A stretch of 64,000 nucleotides of DNA from Chrysemys picta bellii (GCF_011386835.1 NC_088794.1:64948506-65012505); one strand, 5' to 3'; positions 48,251-59,663 are shown, counted from the first letter of the stretch. The notes: a model not told the origin generated them from the sequence alone. Translations and numbers: made by a program.

Positions 48251-48974
48251 TCCTGCAAAGATTTATGCACATACGTAACTTTATGCATTTTGAATAATCC
48301 CATGGAATTAATTGATTGACTCAGAGTGTAAAGTTAAGCATCTGCATAAGTCTTTGGAGGACTGGGGCTTTAGCTTTTATTTTAAAGGGGCATAAACAAC
48401 TTTTTTAAAAATTATTGATTGTGGCCTATCTTAATTCTTGGTTGTAGTGAGGTGCCTAGATGATGGACACACACCATATAAAGGTACCATACTGTATTAT
48501 TTTTAGATGTAATAATTTTGACAATACTTTAAAGTCAGTTTTTGATATGCAGAGTTCTGTCATGCTTTCCATCAGGATTTGTAAAAGTTACCAAAATTGT
48601 GTATTTCATGGTGTAAGACTATTCTTCTTTGCAAATATGCTCTCTAGTATGCAAACTGTGATACCAGCGAAGCACATTTATAGCACTATATAGGAAACAA
48701 ATGGGCCGGAGTTGAGATAATTTCTGCTCAGGAGCACATGAAGATGTGAATGGCTGCAGATGTTTGTGCATAGTTGTTCTGCAAATCCTGGAGTCCTGAT
48801 CCCACCAACCCCTACCTGTTATCTTGCTAATGAATGCTTAGCTCTCTGCTTTGCCATGTGTCAGTTGAAGCGAGGTGGAAGAGAGGGGCTATTTGTGTCC
48901 TGATGATCAGACAATACCACTGCCTAGGGTGTGAGACAGTTTCAGAACTGTGCATGACTAAGGATTGATTAAAA

Positions 48975-49052
48975 AGACAAGGTGGGGGAGATGTTGGTGA
49001 GACAAGCTTTCAAGCTTATACAGAACTCTTTTTCAGGTCTTCAGGACCTGTT
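48975..49052. repeat. Penelope-type repeat fragment
   Basis: GACAAGGTGGGGGAGATGTT, then GAGACAAGCTTTCAAGCTT, then CTTTTTCAGGTCT. This is a truncated, decayed copy of the element that starts 100 bp downstream. Confidence 0.5.
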
Positions 49053-49143
49053 TTTTTTATTGGGCTATAGCCAATCGAGCCTGTTACCTTTATGCACTCG
49101 ATATTTCTGATACTCCTTTCAAATGACAGTAGTTTTATGCAAG

Positions 49144-52100
49144 AGAGACAAGGTGGGTGAGGTGATATCTTTTATTGGATCAGCTTCTGTTCAGGACAGA
49201 GACAAGCTTTCGAGCATACACAGAGTGCACTGTATGTAAGAGAGCGGTATGATTGCTCAGAGCTCCAGTATGAAACTGGAGAAAAGCCTGTTGAGAGTCT
49301 TTGGGTTAAGTTTAGAAGCGAGAGCAACAAGGGTGATGTCGTGATGGGCATGTGCTATAGACAACCGGACCAGGAGGATGAGGTAGATGAGGCTTTCTTT
49401 GAACAATTAACTGAAGTTTCCAGAACACAGGCCCTGGTTCTAATGGGGGACTTCAATCAATCACCCTGACATCTGCTGGGAGAGCAATACAGCAGTGCAG
49501 GCTACCCAGAAAGTTTTTGAAGAGTGTTGGGGACAACTTCCTGGTGCAACTACTGGAGGAACCAACCAGGGGCCGTTCTCCTCTTGACCTGCTGCTTACA
49601 AACAGGGAATTGGTAGAGGAAGTAGAAGTGGGAGGCAACCTGGGGCAGCAGTGACCATGAGATGGTTGAGTTCAGGATCCTCACAAAAGGAAGAAAGGAG
49701 AGTAGCAAAATACGGACCCTGAACTTCAGAAAATCAGATTTTGACTCCCTTAGGGAACTGATGGGCAGGATCCCCTGGGTGGCTAATATGAGGGGGGAAG
49801 GAGTCCAGGGAAGCTGGCTGTATTTTAAAGAAGCCTTATTGAGGGTGCAGGAACAAACCATCCCAATGTGCAGAAAGAATAGCAAATATGGCAGGCAACC
49901 AGCTTGGCTTAACAGTGAAATTTTCGGTGAGCTTAAACACAAAAAGGAAGCTTACAAGAAGTGGAAACAAATGACTAGGGAGGAGTATAAAAATATTGTT
50001 TGAGCATGCAGGGGTGTAATCAGGAAGGCCAAAACACAACTGGAGTTGTAGCTAGCAAGGGATGTGAAGGGTAACAAGAAGGGTTTCTAGAGATATGTTA
50101 GCAACAAGAAAAAGGTCAGGGAAAGTGTGGGATCCTTAATGAATGGGGTAGGCAATCTAGTGATAGATGATGTGGAAAAAGCGGAAGAACTCAGTGCTTT
50201 TTTTGCATTGGTCTTCACGGACAAGGTCAGCTCCCACACTGCTGTCCTGGGAAACTCAGTATGGGGAGGAGGTGAGCAGCCCTCAGTGGTGAAAGAACAG
50301 GTTAAAGACTATTTAGAAAAGCTGGACATGCACAAGTCCATGGGTCCAGCTCTAATGCATCCGAGGGTGCTGACGGAATTAGCTGATGTGATTGCAGAGC
50401 CATTGGCCATTATATTTGAAAACTCATGGCAATCGGGGGAGGTCCCAGATGATTGGAAAAAGGCAAATATAGTGCCCATCTTTTAAAAAAAAGGAAGAAC
50501 AAGTTGGGGATCTACAGTCCAGTCAGCCTCACCTCAGTCTCTGAAAAAATCATGGAGTAGATCCTCAAGGAAACCATTTTGAAGCACTTGGAGGAGAGGA
50601 AGGTGATCAGGAACAGTCAACATGCATTCACTAAGGGCAAATCATGCCTGACCAACCTGATTGCCTTCTGTGATGAGATAACTGGCTATATGGGTATGGG
50701 GAAAGCAGTGGACGTGATACATCTTGACTTTAGCAAAGCTTTCAATACAGTCTCCCACAGTATTTCTGCCAGCAAGTTAAAAAAGTATCGGCTGGATGAA
50801 TGGACTATAAAGTGGATAGAAAGCTGGCTAGATTGTCGGGCTCAACAGGTAGTGATCAATGGCTCAATGTCTAGCAGCCAGTATCAAGTGGAGTACCCCA
50901 GGGGTCAGTCCTGGGGCCGGTTTTGTTCAACATCTTTATTAATGATTTGGATGATGGGATGGATTGCACCCTCAGCAAGTTCACAGATGAGACTAAGGAG
51001 AGGTAGGGATAGGGTCCAAAGTGACAGAGACAAATTGGAGGATTGGGTCAAAAGAAATCTGATGAGGTTCAGCAAGAACAAGTGCAGAGTCCTGCACTTA
51101 GGACGAAAGAATCCCATGCACTGCTACAGGCTGGGGACTGACTGGCTAAGCAGCCATTCTGCAGAAAAGAACCTGGGGATTACAGTGGATGAGAAGCTGG
51201 ATATGAGTCAACCGTGTGTCCTTGTTGCCAAGAAGGCTAACGGCATATTGGGCTGAATTAGTAGGAGCATTGCCAGTAGATTGAGGGAAGTGATTATTCC
51301 CCTCTATTCGGCACTGGTTAAGCCGCATCTGGAGTATTGCATCCAATTTTGGGCCCCCCACTACAGAAAGGATGTGGACAAACTGTGGAGAGAGTCCAGC
51401 GGAGGGGAACAAAAATGATCAGGGGGCTGGGGCACATGACTTATGAGGAGAGGCTGGGGAACTGGGCTTGTTTAGTCTGCAGAAGAGAAGAGTGAGGGGG
51501 AATTTGATAGCAGCCTTCAACTTCCTAAAGGGGGGTTCCAAAGAGGATGGAGCTCGGCTGTTCTTAGTGGTGGCAGATGACAGAACAAGGCGCAATGGTC
51601 TCAAGTTGCAGTGCAGGAGGTCTAGGTTGGATATTAGGAAGCACTATTTTACTAGGAGGGGGGTGAAGCACTGGAATGGGTTACCTAGGGAGGTGGTGGA
51701 ATCTCCATCCTTAGAGGTTTTTAAGGCCCAGCTTGACAACGCCCTGGCTGGGATGATTTAGTTGGTGTTGGTCCTGTTTTGAGCAGGGAGTTGGACTAGA
51801 TGACCTCCTGAGGTCTCTTCCAACCCTAATCTTCTATGATTCTATGAGAGCTCATCTTCAGGTCTGGGAAACTTAACCAGAATGTCACAACCCAACAGAT
51901 TGTTTAGCATAAGTAGTTAACAAACACTTCAAGGGACCATTCAAGGTGAAGTGGTGTGTTAACACCGCTCCAATCATAGGGAGGCGGGAAAGCAGCTGGG
52001 GGTGGGGTTGCTAGTGGTTTTAGGTTGTTGTAATAAGCCATAAATCCAGTGCGTCTATTCAGTCCATGATTTTTAGTGTCTAGTAAAGTCTTTTGGAAAT

Positions 52101-52258
52101 GTTGTGCAGGTTTCCTTTGAGGATGAGGATTGATAGGTCAGATATAGAGTGATCACTTTGTGTCTCTCACCACCAGAAGTTGGTCCAGTAACAGATATTA
52201 CCTCACCCACCTTGTCTCTCTAATATTGTGGGACTGACATAGCTACAACACTGCATAC
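49144..52258 (-). mobile_element. Penelope-type repeat with inverted ends, split by CR1
   Basis: The left end (49144-49203, GAGAGACAAGGTGGGTGAGG...) is the reverse complement of the right end (52163-52220), about 80% over 58 bp. The two halves are separated by CR1 at about 49226-51846. On the - strand a hammerhead-like core is divided by the CR1: CTGAAGA (51861 to 51855) with GAGCTC on one side, and TCTGTGTATGCTCGAAAG (ending 49206) on the other. Penelope assignment is inference from this core and the family's likeness to known hammerhead-bearing repeats. Confidence 0.6.
49226..51846 (+). mobile_element. CR1 LINE, 5'-truncated, 2.6 kb
   Basis: In broken frames it encodes CR1 ORF2: endonuclease part VMGMCYRQPDQEDEVDEAFF and VLMGDFN (about 49340-49460), then RT blocks [37 protein letters not shown] (about 50886-50946) and KNLGITVDEKLDM. 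The C-terminus is [20 protein letters not shown] and ends at the stop codon at 51759-51761. The RT active-site block (FADD) is lost in a small deletion near 50980-51000. The tail is ATCTTCTATGATTCTATGA. It has many stops and frameshifts and is inactive. Confidence 0.95.
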
Positions 52259-53112
52259 AGTAGTTCGATGTGTCATTTGTAGCTCTGGGAGATGTTGGGT
52301 AGTGGATTACACCAGCAAGGTCATTTTGCCCCTATGGATGTAATACTGCAGGACTGAACCTGACAGTAGATCATGGGTGGAAGGGAGAAGTGGTTGTGGT
52401 GAATGCTGTGCATGGGTAAACTGTCAATAACAGAAAATAGCATAAGTATTTGCAGTGGGGCATTTAAAGCATAACTGTAGCATCAGACATGAAGGAAATT
52501 TGAGTAAAGTGGAAGTGTCAGCACATTCTAAAACCTAGATCTACAGGCGATGGAGTGAAACTCCATGCATTTATGCTGAGATGGATGTCCTACACCGATC
52601 AGTTGGACTTTAGACATTTGATTGTCTTTTACTGACTTCCACCTTCATTAGTTAGTTACTTCTGTTCTGTCTCCCCGTCAGTAAAATCCTTTAATGCTTT
52701 TCTTTGCTGTTTTGGTGATATGTTCTGCCCATTGGCATATTTCATTGGATCTCACTATGGTCTTTTTTCTTTTTAATCAAGTGTATTCATATATTCATTT
52801 TTTAGCTGTTAAAGTGGATCCCCTCTCAAAGTCAAGACTGGTTGGGTAGCAGGAATTTTCTGTAGTGGCTGGTAGGAAGTATTACTAGTATTTAAGTCTA
52901 CCCTATATTCTTAGGCATATAAACTATCAAATATTATATTTAAGAATTATTTTGCTTATAAGAGCCTATCCTTATCTGAAGTTGTTAAATGTTCAGTGAT
53001 ACTATTTTGTCTTACCAGCATGAATCGTAGTCATTGCATGCTATATATTTTGAATCAATTCTTTCATGCTGGTTAAATGTACGCAGCTCTGAACTGTGTT
53101 ATTTTGGTTACT
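52259..53112. other. No gene recognised in intron
   Basis: Non-coding; nothing identified. Confidence 0.5.
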
Positions 53113-53123
53113 AATGCAACCGT

Positions 53124-53257
53124 AGGTGCTGGAACTAGGAGTGCTGGGGGTGCTGCAGCACACCCTGGCTTGCAGTGGTTTCCATCATATCCAGGGTTTA
53201 CAGTTAGGTTCAGTGGCTCTCAGCACCCCCACTATACAAATTGTTTCAGCACCCCTG
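53124..53257. mobile_element. MITE with GGTGCTGGAAC-type inverted ends
   Basis: Ends AGGTGCTGGAACTAGG / TTGTTTCAGCACCCCTG. Flanking copies AATGCAACCGT (53113-53123) and AATGCAACTGT (53258-53268) match at ten of eleven. Internal GTGCTGGGGGTGCTGCAGCA is self-similar to the end. Confidence 0.7.
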
Positions 53258-53268
53258 AATGCAACTGT

Positions 53269-54003
53269 GTTTCTATTTCTCATGTTTTCATTGAGTTAGT
53301 CAGGTCCTGAATTTACGGCATGTAATATAGTTAATGCATAGTACATATAGGCAATAAAAGGTCTTTGTCATATAGTATAAGGTCACCATCATTAATTTTC
53401 AAATTGTAAAAAGAGACTTGCTGTTTTGTGATGGTCATTATTGCAATATAATGTGCTGTGGATCCTGCCTGCACATAGAATGAACTGTGATCTTAATTAG
53501 AACTTTGACAAGCCCACTCCGATAAAATGATGAGATTATTCGTAATTGATGTCACAATCAATTACCATTTAGATCATCATGAGCCTACTAACAGGTCTAG
53601 CCTTGGTGCTGGCCCCAGGATGTTGATGAGTGTGTGGCTGCCCTGTTCATGCTGTTACTGCGACAGGAGGGCAGATTTTCAGTCAACATCCTAATGACCT
53701 CTTTTGAAGTCTATTAAATTAATGACCCTGTCATACTGGTCTAACCTCTTACATCTTCATTTTGGATTTTTTGTTGCAAACTAGTGTTTCTGGAGCATGT
53801 GATAGAACAGATACTTGGGAAAAAAATTTTTTTTTCTAATCTAGCACTGTTTTAGAGACCTTAGAAGTATTAATTCATGGCATGACAAATAAAACACCAA
53901 AGGGTTCACTTTACAGGTTATGTCTGGGGGGATTGAATTTCCTTTAAAGAAACATTCTTATTCTACATTGTCTAACTTGTATTTTGATCTTCCCTAACTA
54001 CAG
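53269..54003. other. Intron end before IMMP1L coding exon 4
   Basis: Nothing recognised except the acceptor CCCTAACTACAG. Confidence 0.6.
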
Positions 54004-54114
54004 GTGCCTAAAGGGCATGTTTGGTTAGAAGGAGATAATCTCAGGAATTCTACAGATTCCAGGTGTTATGGACCTGTTCCTTATGGACTGATAAGAGGAC
54101 GCATTTGCTTCAAG
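54004..54114 (+). CDS. IMMP1L: IMMP1L coding exon 4
   Basis: 111 nt, residues 108-144: [12 protein letters not shown], then [20 protein letters not shown], ending FK before GTATAC. It holds S26 box E (EGDN...DSR.YGPV), which shapes the active site next to Lys83. Confidence 0.95.
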
Positions 54115-55888
54115 GTATACCTATAGGATCTAAAACCAGTTACTTCAAACATTTTTTAAAAAGATATAAAAGCAAAAGTCTACTCCCATCCTTAGCAACA
54201 TCACTGAACTAAATGGGGATGAATATCAGAACAACTTGGACCTTTTAGATTGTTTCAAGAAAAGTCTCTCCATATTTTTGGGATGGAGACAAATAGTTTC
54301 ACTTGAAAATGTACACCTCAAATGATCATCATCATTAAGGCTGTGTCAACAGTTTGGCAAATGAATCTGTACCCATTCCATATATGTGGAATACAATCCA
54401 TCCCCACCTTGCATTTTTTGTAATCATAGTTCCAAAATGATGGAATAGTATCATTTTGTGTTTAGCTATTTTATATAATTTTAAACAAAATATCATTTGA
54501 GACATAGTTCCATATTGCAAAGAACAGTGACTGGGGGGAGGTTGTCTTTTCTAGGCCTAGTTACTTTAGGACCCTAACTCTAGACCCACTGACTTGCCTA
54601 CACCATCCTTAATAATTGTTAAACTGAAATCTCTGAACCAACTTTAACTCATGACAGGTCCACCATAATTCTCTGCCCTTCACTGCTAGATATGAATCAA
54701 GTATCTTGTTAAATGTTTTGTTACACAATAAACCATGTAAGCTTACTTTTACTGTTTATATAACCTATATTTCTATAACCCTATGTCCTATTATATTTTC
54801 ATATTATTTCTGTCTGCATTATGAATCAGTGTGTACAACTGTATTTAATCACTTATAAAAATAAGGAACTAGGATTAATTTCTCTTCCTAAACAATTACT
54901 ATAGGAAGCAAGCTGGTACAATTCAGTGGGTTCATGCAGTAGGCTTTAGAAAACTAGGTTTAAATCCTGCTGTGGACAAAGTGAAAGGTTGCTGGTCACT
55001 ATTTGCCACAAACCACAAAACCACCATATACTATAATTCAGCACAACTGGCATATATGCTCAGAAAAGACTCAACTCTTGTTAAAAAATATTGTGTGTAT
55101 TAATGCAGCTTAGAATTGTAGGAGTGCATTTTCACTTTTCAGAAAACCTTGCAACTACTGACCATAATCAGTAATTGCTTACTAAACCTGAAATAACATT
55201 TTCCCCTCAGCTTTGTTTGACCTCTGTTCTTTATGGGTTATTAAAACATTTGCCATCAGTGTCTCCCTGGCACATTACAAGTTCTAGCTGTTCCATCCCT
55301 GAATGTTTGTCTTAACATGCATTTCTAGAGCATAGAACAATGATTATTCTAAACAGTGTAGTGATTTTGTGATATTGACAAATAACCACAAGGATAAGTT
55401 GTGTAGAGGTTGTGGCCTAAAGTTTGACCTAAACCTGCAAAATTACAAAGCTAGTTAGTGCATCGCCCACGTAAAATTTATATGTAGCTAGTGAGCCCAT
55501 TAAATTATTTTAGTGAGAATCTAGTGTTAGTCATCTTACTGAAAAATCTCCAGTCACTGTGACAGGAGTAGAGAACTGCCACTTAATATTATATTTTTTA
55601 GTCTGAGGTGGCCTTTTGCCAACTGATGATTATTAATGTTCTGCTGATGAGAATAAAGCATATGGTGTGTAACAAACAAGAGTGAGTTTATACTTCAAAA
55701 CACTGTATGTTTTAGGAAACTATTGAGATGTGTAACACTGCTATAGCTATAAATCAGAGTACAGTAATCTGCGTAACACCATATTGTAGTTATTGAGAGA
55801 ACATTTCTTCTTTACTTTTAAAAAAGAACTAACAAAACTCAGTTGCTATAATTTATTTTTTAAAAAATTATGCATATCCTGAGCAATC
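54115..55888 (+). other. IMMP1L intron between coding exons 4 and 5, first part
   Basis: AT-rich intronic DNA; no gene or clear repeat was identified before the DIRS copy. The intron continues to 59594. Confidence 0.6.
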
Positions 55889-57239
55889 ATGATTGGTGTC
55901 AGACAGTCTGTCCTGTGGGGTATTCCACATCTCCCTGCTGGCTGAAGGCAGAACAAAGATTAACAGCCACCCTAGGTCCTGGAGTGCCTCTCCGTGGAGA
56001 ACCCCAGACATCTTTGCCTCTACTCCTGGGCAGAAGGCAGACCAAGGATCTCCTCTTTGTAGCAGAGTCCTTCAGGACAGGACTACCAAAATCATCTGAA
56101 CTCATGGAAAACTGATTTAAATCTTTTTTTTTTTAAAACCTCTCTATTGGCAGAGGGGTTTTGAGCCAGATTGCCGGCTGGAGCAAACCTGTTTTATCCT
56201 ACTCTCACTCCATGAAACACTCCAGGAGCCACCAATCCCAGAAAAAAAACAGAAAAGCATTTCAGAACTATTTTCCAACTAAAGCAAAGAAAGAATTGTG
56301 TGTTCCATTATCCCCATTATTTGAAGTAGTAGTCAAAGTTTAATGGGCTCCCAAGCAAAGCTAAGCATCCTCCACAGAAAAATGATAGAGATTCTATTCT
56401 ATTCTTTACCCATGGACAAGAAAGACTTGGTCATTTTACCAAATGTGGATGCAGCAGCCACTGCATTACTAAAAGACACTAATTGCCTCAGAGGGAGAGC
56501 CCCAGGTGAGTCTAGCATGGATAGACTGTATGACCCAGTAAGGCCAGGATCAGATAAAAAAAACTGAAGGCAAGTTTGAACTGAAAGCAAATACGAATAA
56601 GATCTGATTAGCAGCTTCTCTTGTAGCAAATGCTTCTCTGAATTCCCTTAGATTCACAGCTGGCTCCGAGGCATCTAATCTGGTAGTCCAAAGACTCCTC
56701 TGGCTCCATCTCTGGAAACCAAATACACAGGTAAAACACCTTATGATCTCAGCCAAGTATTTAGGGGGCAAGATGTTTGGTGAGGACATGGGGCGGGGGG
56801 GGGAACAGTAGCAGAAGCAGGTGAGAAGAAAGTCTTTTCCATGTCATTGACCTGAGATCTATAGAACTTTTCTTTGGCACATGTTTTCGGTTTATGCTTA
56901 CCAGCCCACAAGAAATCCATAGAGACTTCATATTTGGAAGTCAATAGATCAAGAAACTTCAAACAGTGGTCTTCTGGAAGACCTGCATAAAACTATAAAT
57001 CATCTACCTGACTCTGTGCCCAGCATCCAACACTACCTCTTATCTTGGGATGGAGTAGGGGGGAGAGGAGGAGATTTCAGAAGTTTGTCCACTTACAGGA
57101 GACACCTACATCAGGCAGGTGGATACTAGGGACAGTTCTACAGGGTTATGCTATTGAACTTACCAAATTCCTCAAAGACAAGTTCATAGTCTGTCCCAGA
57201 AAAGAGAACAGATAAGTACCAAACAAAGCAAACAAACAT

Positions 57240-57710
57240 CTCAGCATTTGAGCTATAGAATCAGGATCAACAAGACAGATTCTGTGGTGTGTACTTTATT
57301 CTTTTCTGTCCCAAAGAAGAATAGGAACACAAGAGCCATCTTAGATCTTAAGTCTCTTAACAAATCCACCAGCTCTCTCAAGTTTTGGATAAAAATCCTG
57401 AAGTCTGTCATTGCAGCTCTGTCACCCAAGATTTCATGACGTCAGCAGACTTTGAAGAGGCTTATCTTCATGTGCCAATCAGGGAGATTCACTGAAAATG
57501 TCTGTGCTCTGTTACAATGGGAAGCATTTTCAGGACAGGACACTCTGTGGACTAGTGACTACCCCAGAGGTTATCCAACAAGATTCGGGTGGGCTTAGCA
57601 GCCATTGTCAGAAAGAGGATACACATGTATCCCTATCAGATTGTCCTTCAGGATCCAGGGGAGACTTACAGGATCATGGTTTTTCTGTAAACACAGAGAA
57701 GAGGCTTTTC
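57240..57710 (+). pseudogene. DIRS reverse transcriptase remnant, frameshifted
   Basis: Reads FFSVPKKNRNTRAILDLKSL (about 57296-57355), then LKSVIAALSPKIS, then MSVLCYNGKHFQ and LQDHGFSVNTEKRLF in other frames. These are RT blocks in the correct DIRS order. The polymerase active-site block is not recognisable. After the SINE the frame resumes as LHLGMILDTMEMSRITL (about 57925-57980). Confidence 0.8.
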
Positions 57711-57711
57711 T

Positions 57712-57913
57712 TTTCTTTTTTTTTTTTTTAATAGGTATATCTCCATATCTCATAGAACTGGAAGGGACCTTGAAAGATCATCAAGTCCAGTCCCCTGCCT
57801 TCACTAGCAGGACCAATTTTTTGCCCCAGATCCCTACATGGTCCCCTCAAGGATTGAACTCACAACCCTGGGTTTAGCAGGCCAATGCTCAAACCACTGA
57901 GCTTCCAGCCATC
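57712..57913 (-). repeat. tRNA-derived SINE with CR1-like tail
   Basis: On the - strand: A-box-like AGCTCAGTGGTTTGAGCA, then GGCCTGCTAAACCCAGGG, and B-box-like GAGTTCAATCC. These are followed by a unique body and a tail GGTCCCTTCCAGTTCTATGAG resembling the CR1 3' end, finishing in GGAGATATACC. Turtle tRNA(Lys)-derived SINEs with CR1 tails are well described. It interrupts the DIRS RT remnant. The T-run at 57713-57729 marks its end. Confidence 0.85.
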
Positions 57914-58331
57914 TCAAGGACTTCTGCATTTAGGCATGATCCTGGATACCATGGAGATGTCTAGGATTACTCTTACCATATCAAAAAGAAATTGTAACCA
58001 ATCAGGATCTGAGAATCACTGATCTCAGGTCAGTCACGTACTCCCTCAAGTGATGGACTGATTCTTTGCTATTCCAACAGGAGACTGAATGGCATGAAAG
58101 GAATATAAGCAGAGTACTTTCAATGAAGAGCATGAAAACTTATTGGAGGTCCACAGCATTTATATTACTCTTCAGCTAAAAGGCAGGCCTCTAAATCCTC
58201 TACTGAAAGATGGAGCAAAGCATATATTACTGAAGCTTATAGAGCACCTGGAGCAAATCCACCGGATAACCTCACAGCTTATTCCAAGGAGTTCAGCAAT
58301 TTGTTGGGCAAAAAGGTCTGGTGCTTAATGT

Positions 58332-58460
58332 GAAATCTGTAAGGCAACTATGTGGACATCCGTGCACTTGTTCATGAAGCATTACAGCGTTGATTTCTCT
58401 TCTTCCTTAAATGCAGCATTCAGGAGAAGGGTACTGCAACATGTGCTGCCCCAGCACTAA
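58332..58460 (+). pseudogene. DIRS tyrosine recombinase C-terminal remnant
   Basis: 43 codons ending in TAA: EICKATMWTSVHLFMKHYSV, then DFSSSLNAAFRRRVLQHVLP, then QH. The pattern W-T-S-V-H-x-F-x-K-H-Y matches the end of DIRS tyrosine recombinases. The Tyr of KHY is the expected catalytic residue. The upstream R and HxxR boxes are not recognisable, so the enzyme is inactive. Confidence 0.8.
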
Positions 58461-59042
58461 CCCAAGACAAGTTCCTGTGTAAACAATTTGAATCACCCCC
58501 TCTCCCCCAAAGTTGAGTATGCTTTCCACATCCCACAATACGGACTGTCAGACACCGGGTCGGGGTAGGATGTGGTGAGAAAGGAAAACTCTTTTTACCT
58601 GTGAATTTTCTAATACTCTTCGTGTCTGACATTCTGGCCCAACCAGCGTGGATGCATTTGTCTGAGAACTGAAGTTGTTTTTCTCCACTGTCCCAGATTA
58701 TAAGCTTCCTAAGGCTGTGTTATGAGGGTCATATGTCCAAGTTAGGTGACTTATACTACTATATTCAGTAAATATTTTTCAGCTTTGGAAGCAATCATTC
58801 TGGGTTCCCCACAGAAGAGTGGTCCTGGACCCAGGCTAGCTGTCAATCTTTGTTCTGCCTCCAGCCAGCAGGAAGAATTATTATTACTATATTACCCTAT
58901 AATACAGACTGTCAGATATGGAGGGTATTAAAAAGATTGATAAGTAAGAAGGAAATCTTCCTATTGTGGTATCCTCATCTCAACTAAAGAATTAAAAGGT
59001 GACAAATGTAAAGTATATATAATAAGATGGAGTATGGAAATA

Positions 59043-59540
59043 CAGTATAATTCCACTTATCCACATTCTCTTTTCGAATAATCTTAGTTATCTGAAGCCA
59101 CACATCTCTCCCATGTAGCCCTGTTTGTTAATCACCCACTAGTAACGTCTCATTAGGCTCATCACTAATCGATGGCTTTGTATTTGTAGAGTGGTTCTGA
59201 GCCGCTACCTGCAACTACTGAGACCGAATCCCATTTCAGCAGCAACAGCAACTGACAATGTCTGTGTCAGACTGTGATTAGTCAGTTTTAAAAAAAAAAA
59301 AAATTCAGAATTCTATCCACAGTAATTTAATACATTTTTCGTGTTTTAATAAACTCAAAGTTGGGTTACTTTACTCTTTTATAAAGTACAAAGTATTAAG
59401 CAAACATCAGCATTACTCCTTTTATTCCCCACATTTCTAAATCAGTGAAACTGAAGCACAAAATAGCACTCTGTTTATCCGGTCAGTTATCAGAAACTTT
59501 CTGATGTCCCTCAGGCCATTTGGATAAATGGGTGTGTACA
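59043..59540. mobile_element. Tigger-like non-autonomous element, decayed
   Basis: The left end CAGTATAATTCCACTTATCC follows TA (59041-59042). The right end, reverse-complemented, is CTGTACACACCCATTTATCC. Internal TTATCCGGTCAGTTATCAGA fits the same family. The right-hand TA is not preserved. Confidence 0.5.
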
Positions 59541-59594
59541 GGATTGAAATTAGAGTTTTAAATCAACTAACTTTTACCGTATTTCATTTTACAG

Positions 59595-59663
59595 ATATGG
59601 CCTCTGAATGATTTTGGATTTCTGCGTGCTAGCCCCAACGGTCACAGATTTTTGGATGATTAA
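59595..59663 (+). CDS. IMMP1L: IMMP1L coding exon 5 and stop
   Basis: Residues 145-166: IWPLNDFGFLRASPNGHRFL then DD, and TAA at 59661-59663. The acceptor is TTCATTTTACAG. Confidence 0.95.
   Translation: MWPLNDFGFLRASPNGHRFLDD

Larger units (their letters stand above)
30558..54003 (+). other. IMMP1L giant intron between coding exons 3 and 4
   Basis: 23.4 kb, with a GTAAGT donor and a CTAACTACAG acceptor. It is filled with transposable elements listed separately. No other spliced gene was recognised in it on either strand. Stretches with nothing identified include 31131-32581, 32869-34746, 39011-40194, 44606-45640, 45695-47487, 48371-48974, 52259-53112 and 53269-54003. Confidence 0.85.
55890..58920 (+). 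mobile_element. DIRS-type retroelement (copy 3), inverted ends, internally deleted
   Basis: The left end 55892-56005 (GTCAGACAGTCTGTCC...GCAGAACAAAGATTAACAGC) matches the reverse complement of 58795-58918. Inverted ends are characteristic of DIRS1-like elements. Between them come gag remnants (NVDAAATALLKDTNCLRGRA; NASLNSLRF), RT remnants and the tyrosine-recombinase C-terminus. A segment at about 58545-58640 (GACTGTCAGACACCGGG) is a candidate internal complementary region. At 3 kb it is about half the usual length, and it is split by a SINE. It belongs to a different DIRS lineage from copies 1 and 2. Confidence 0.8.
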
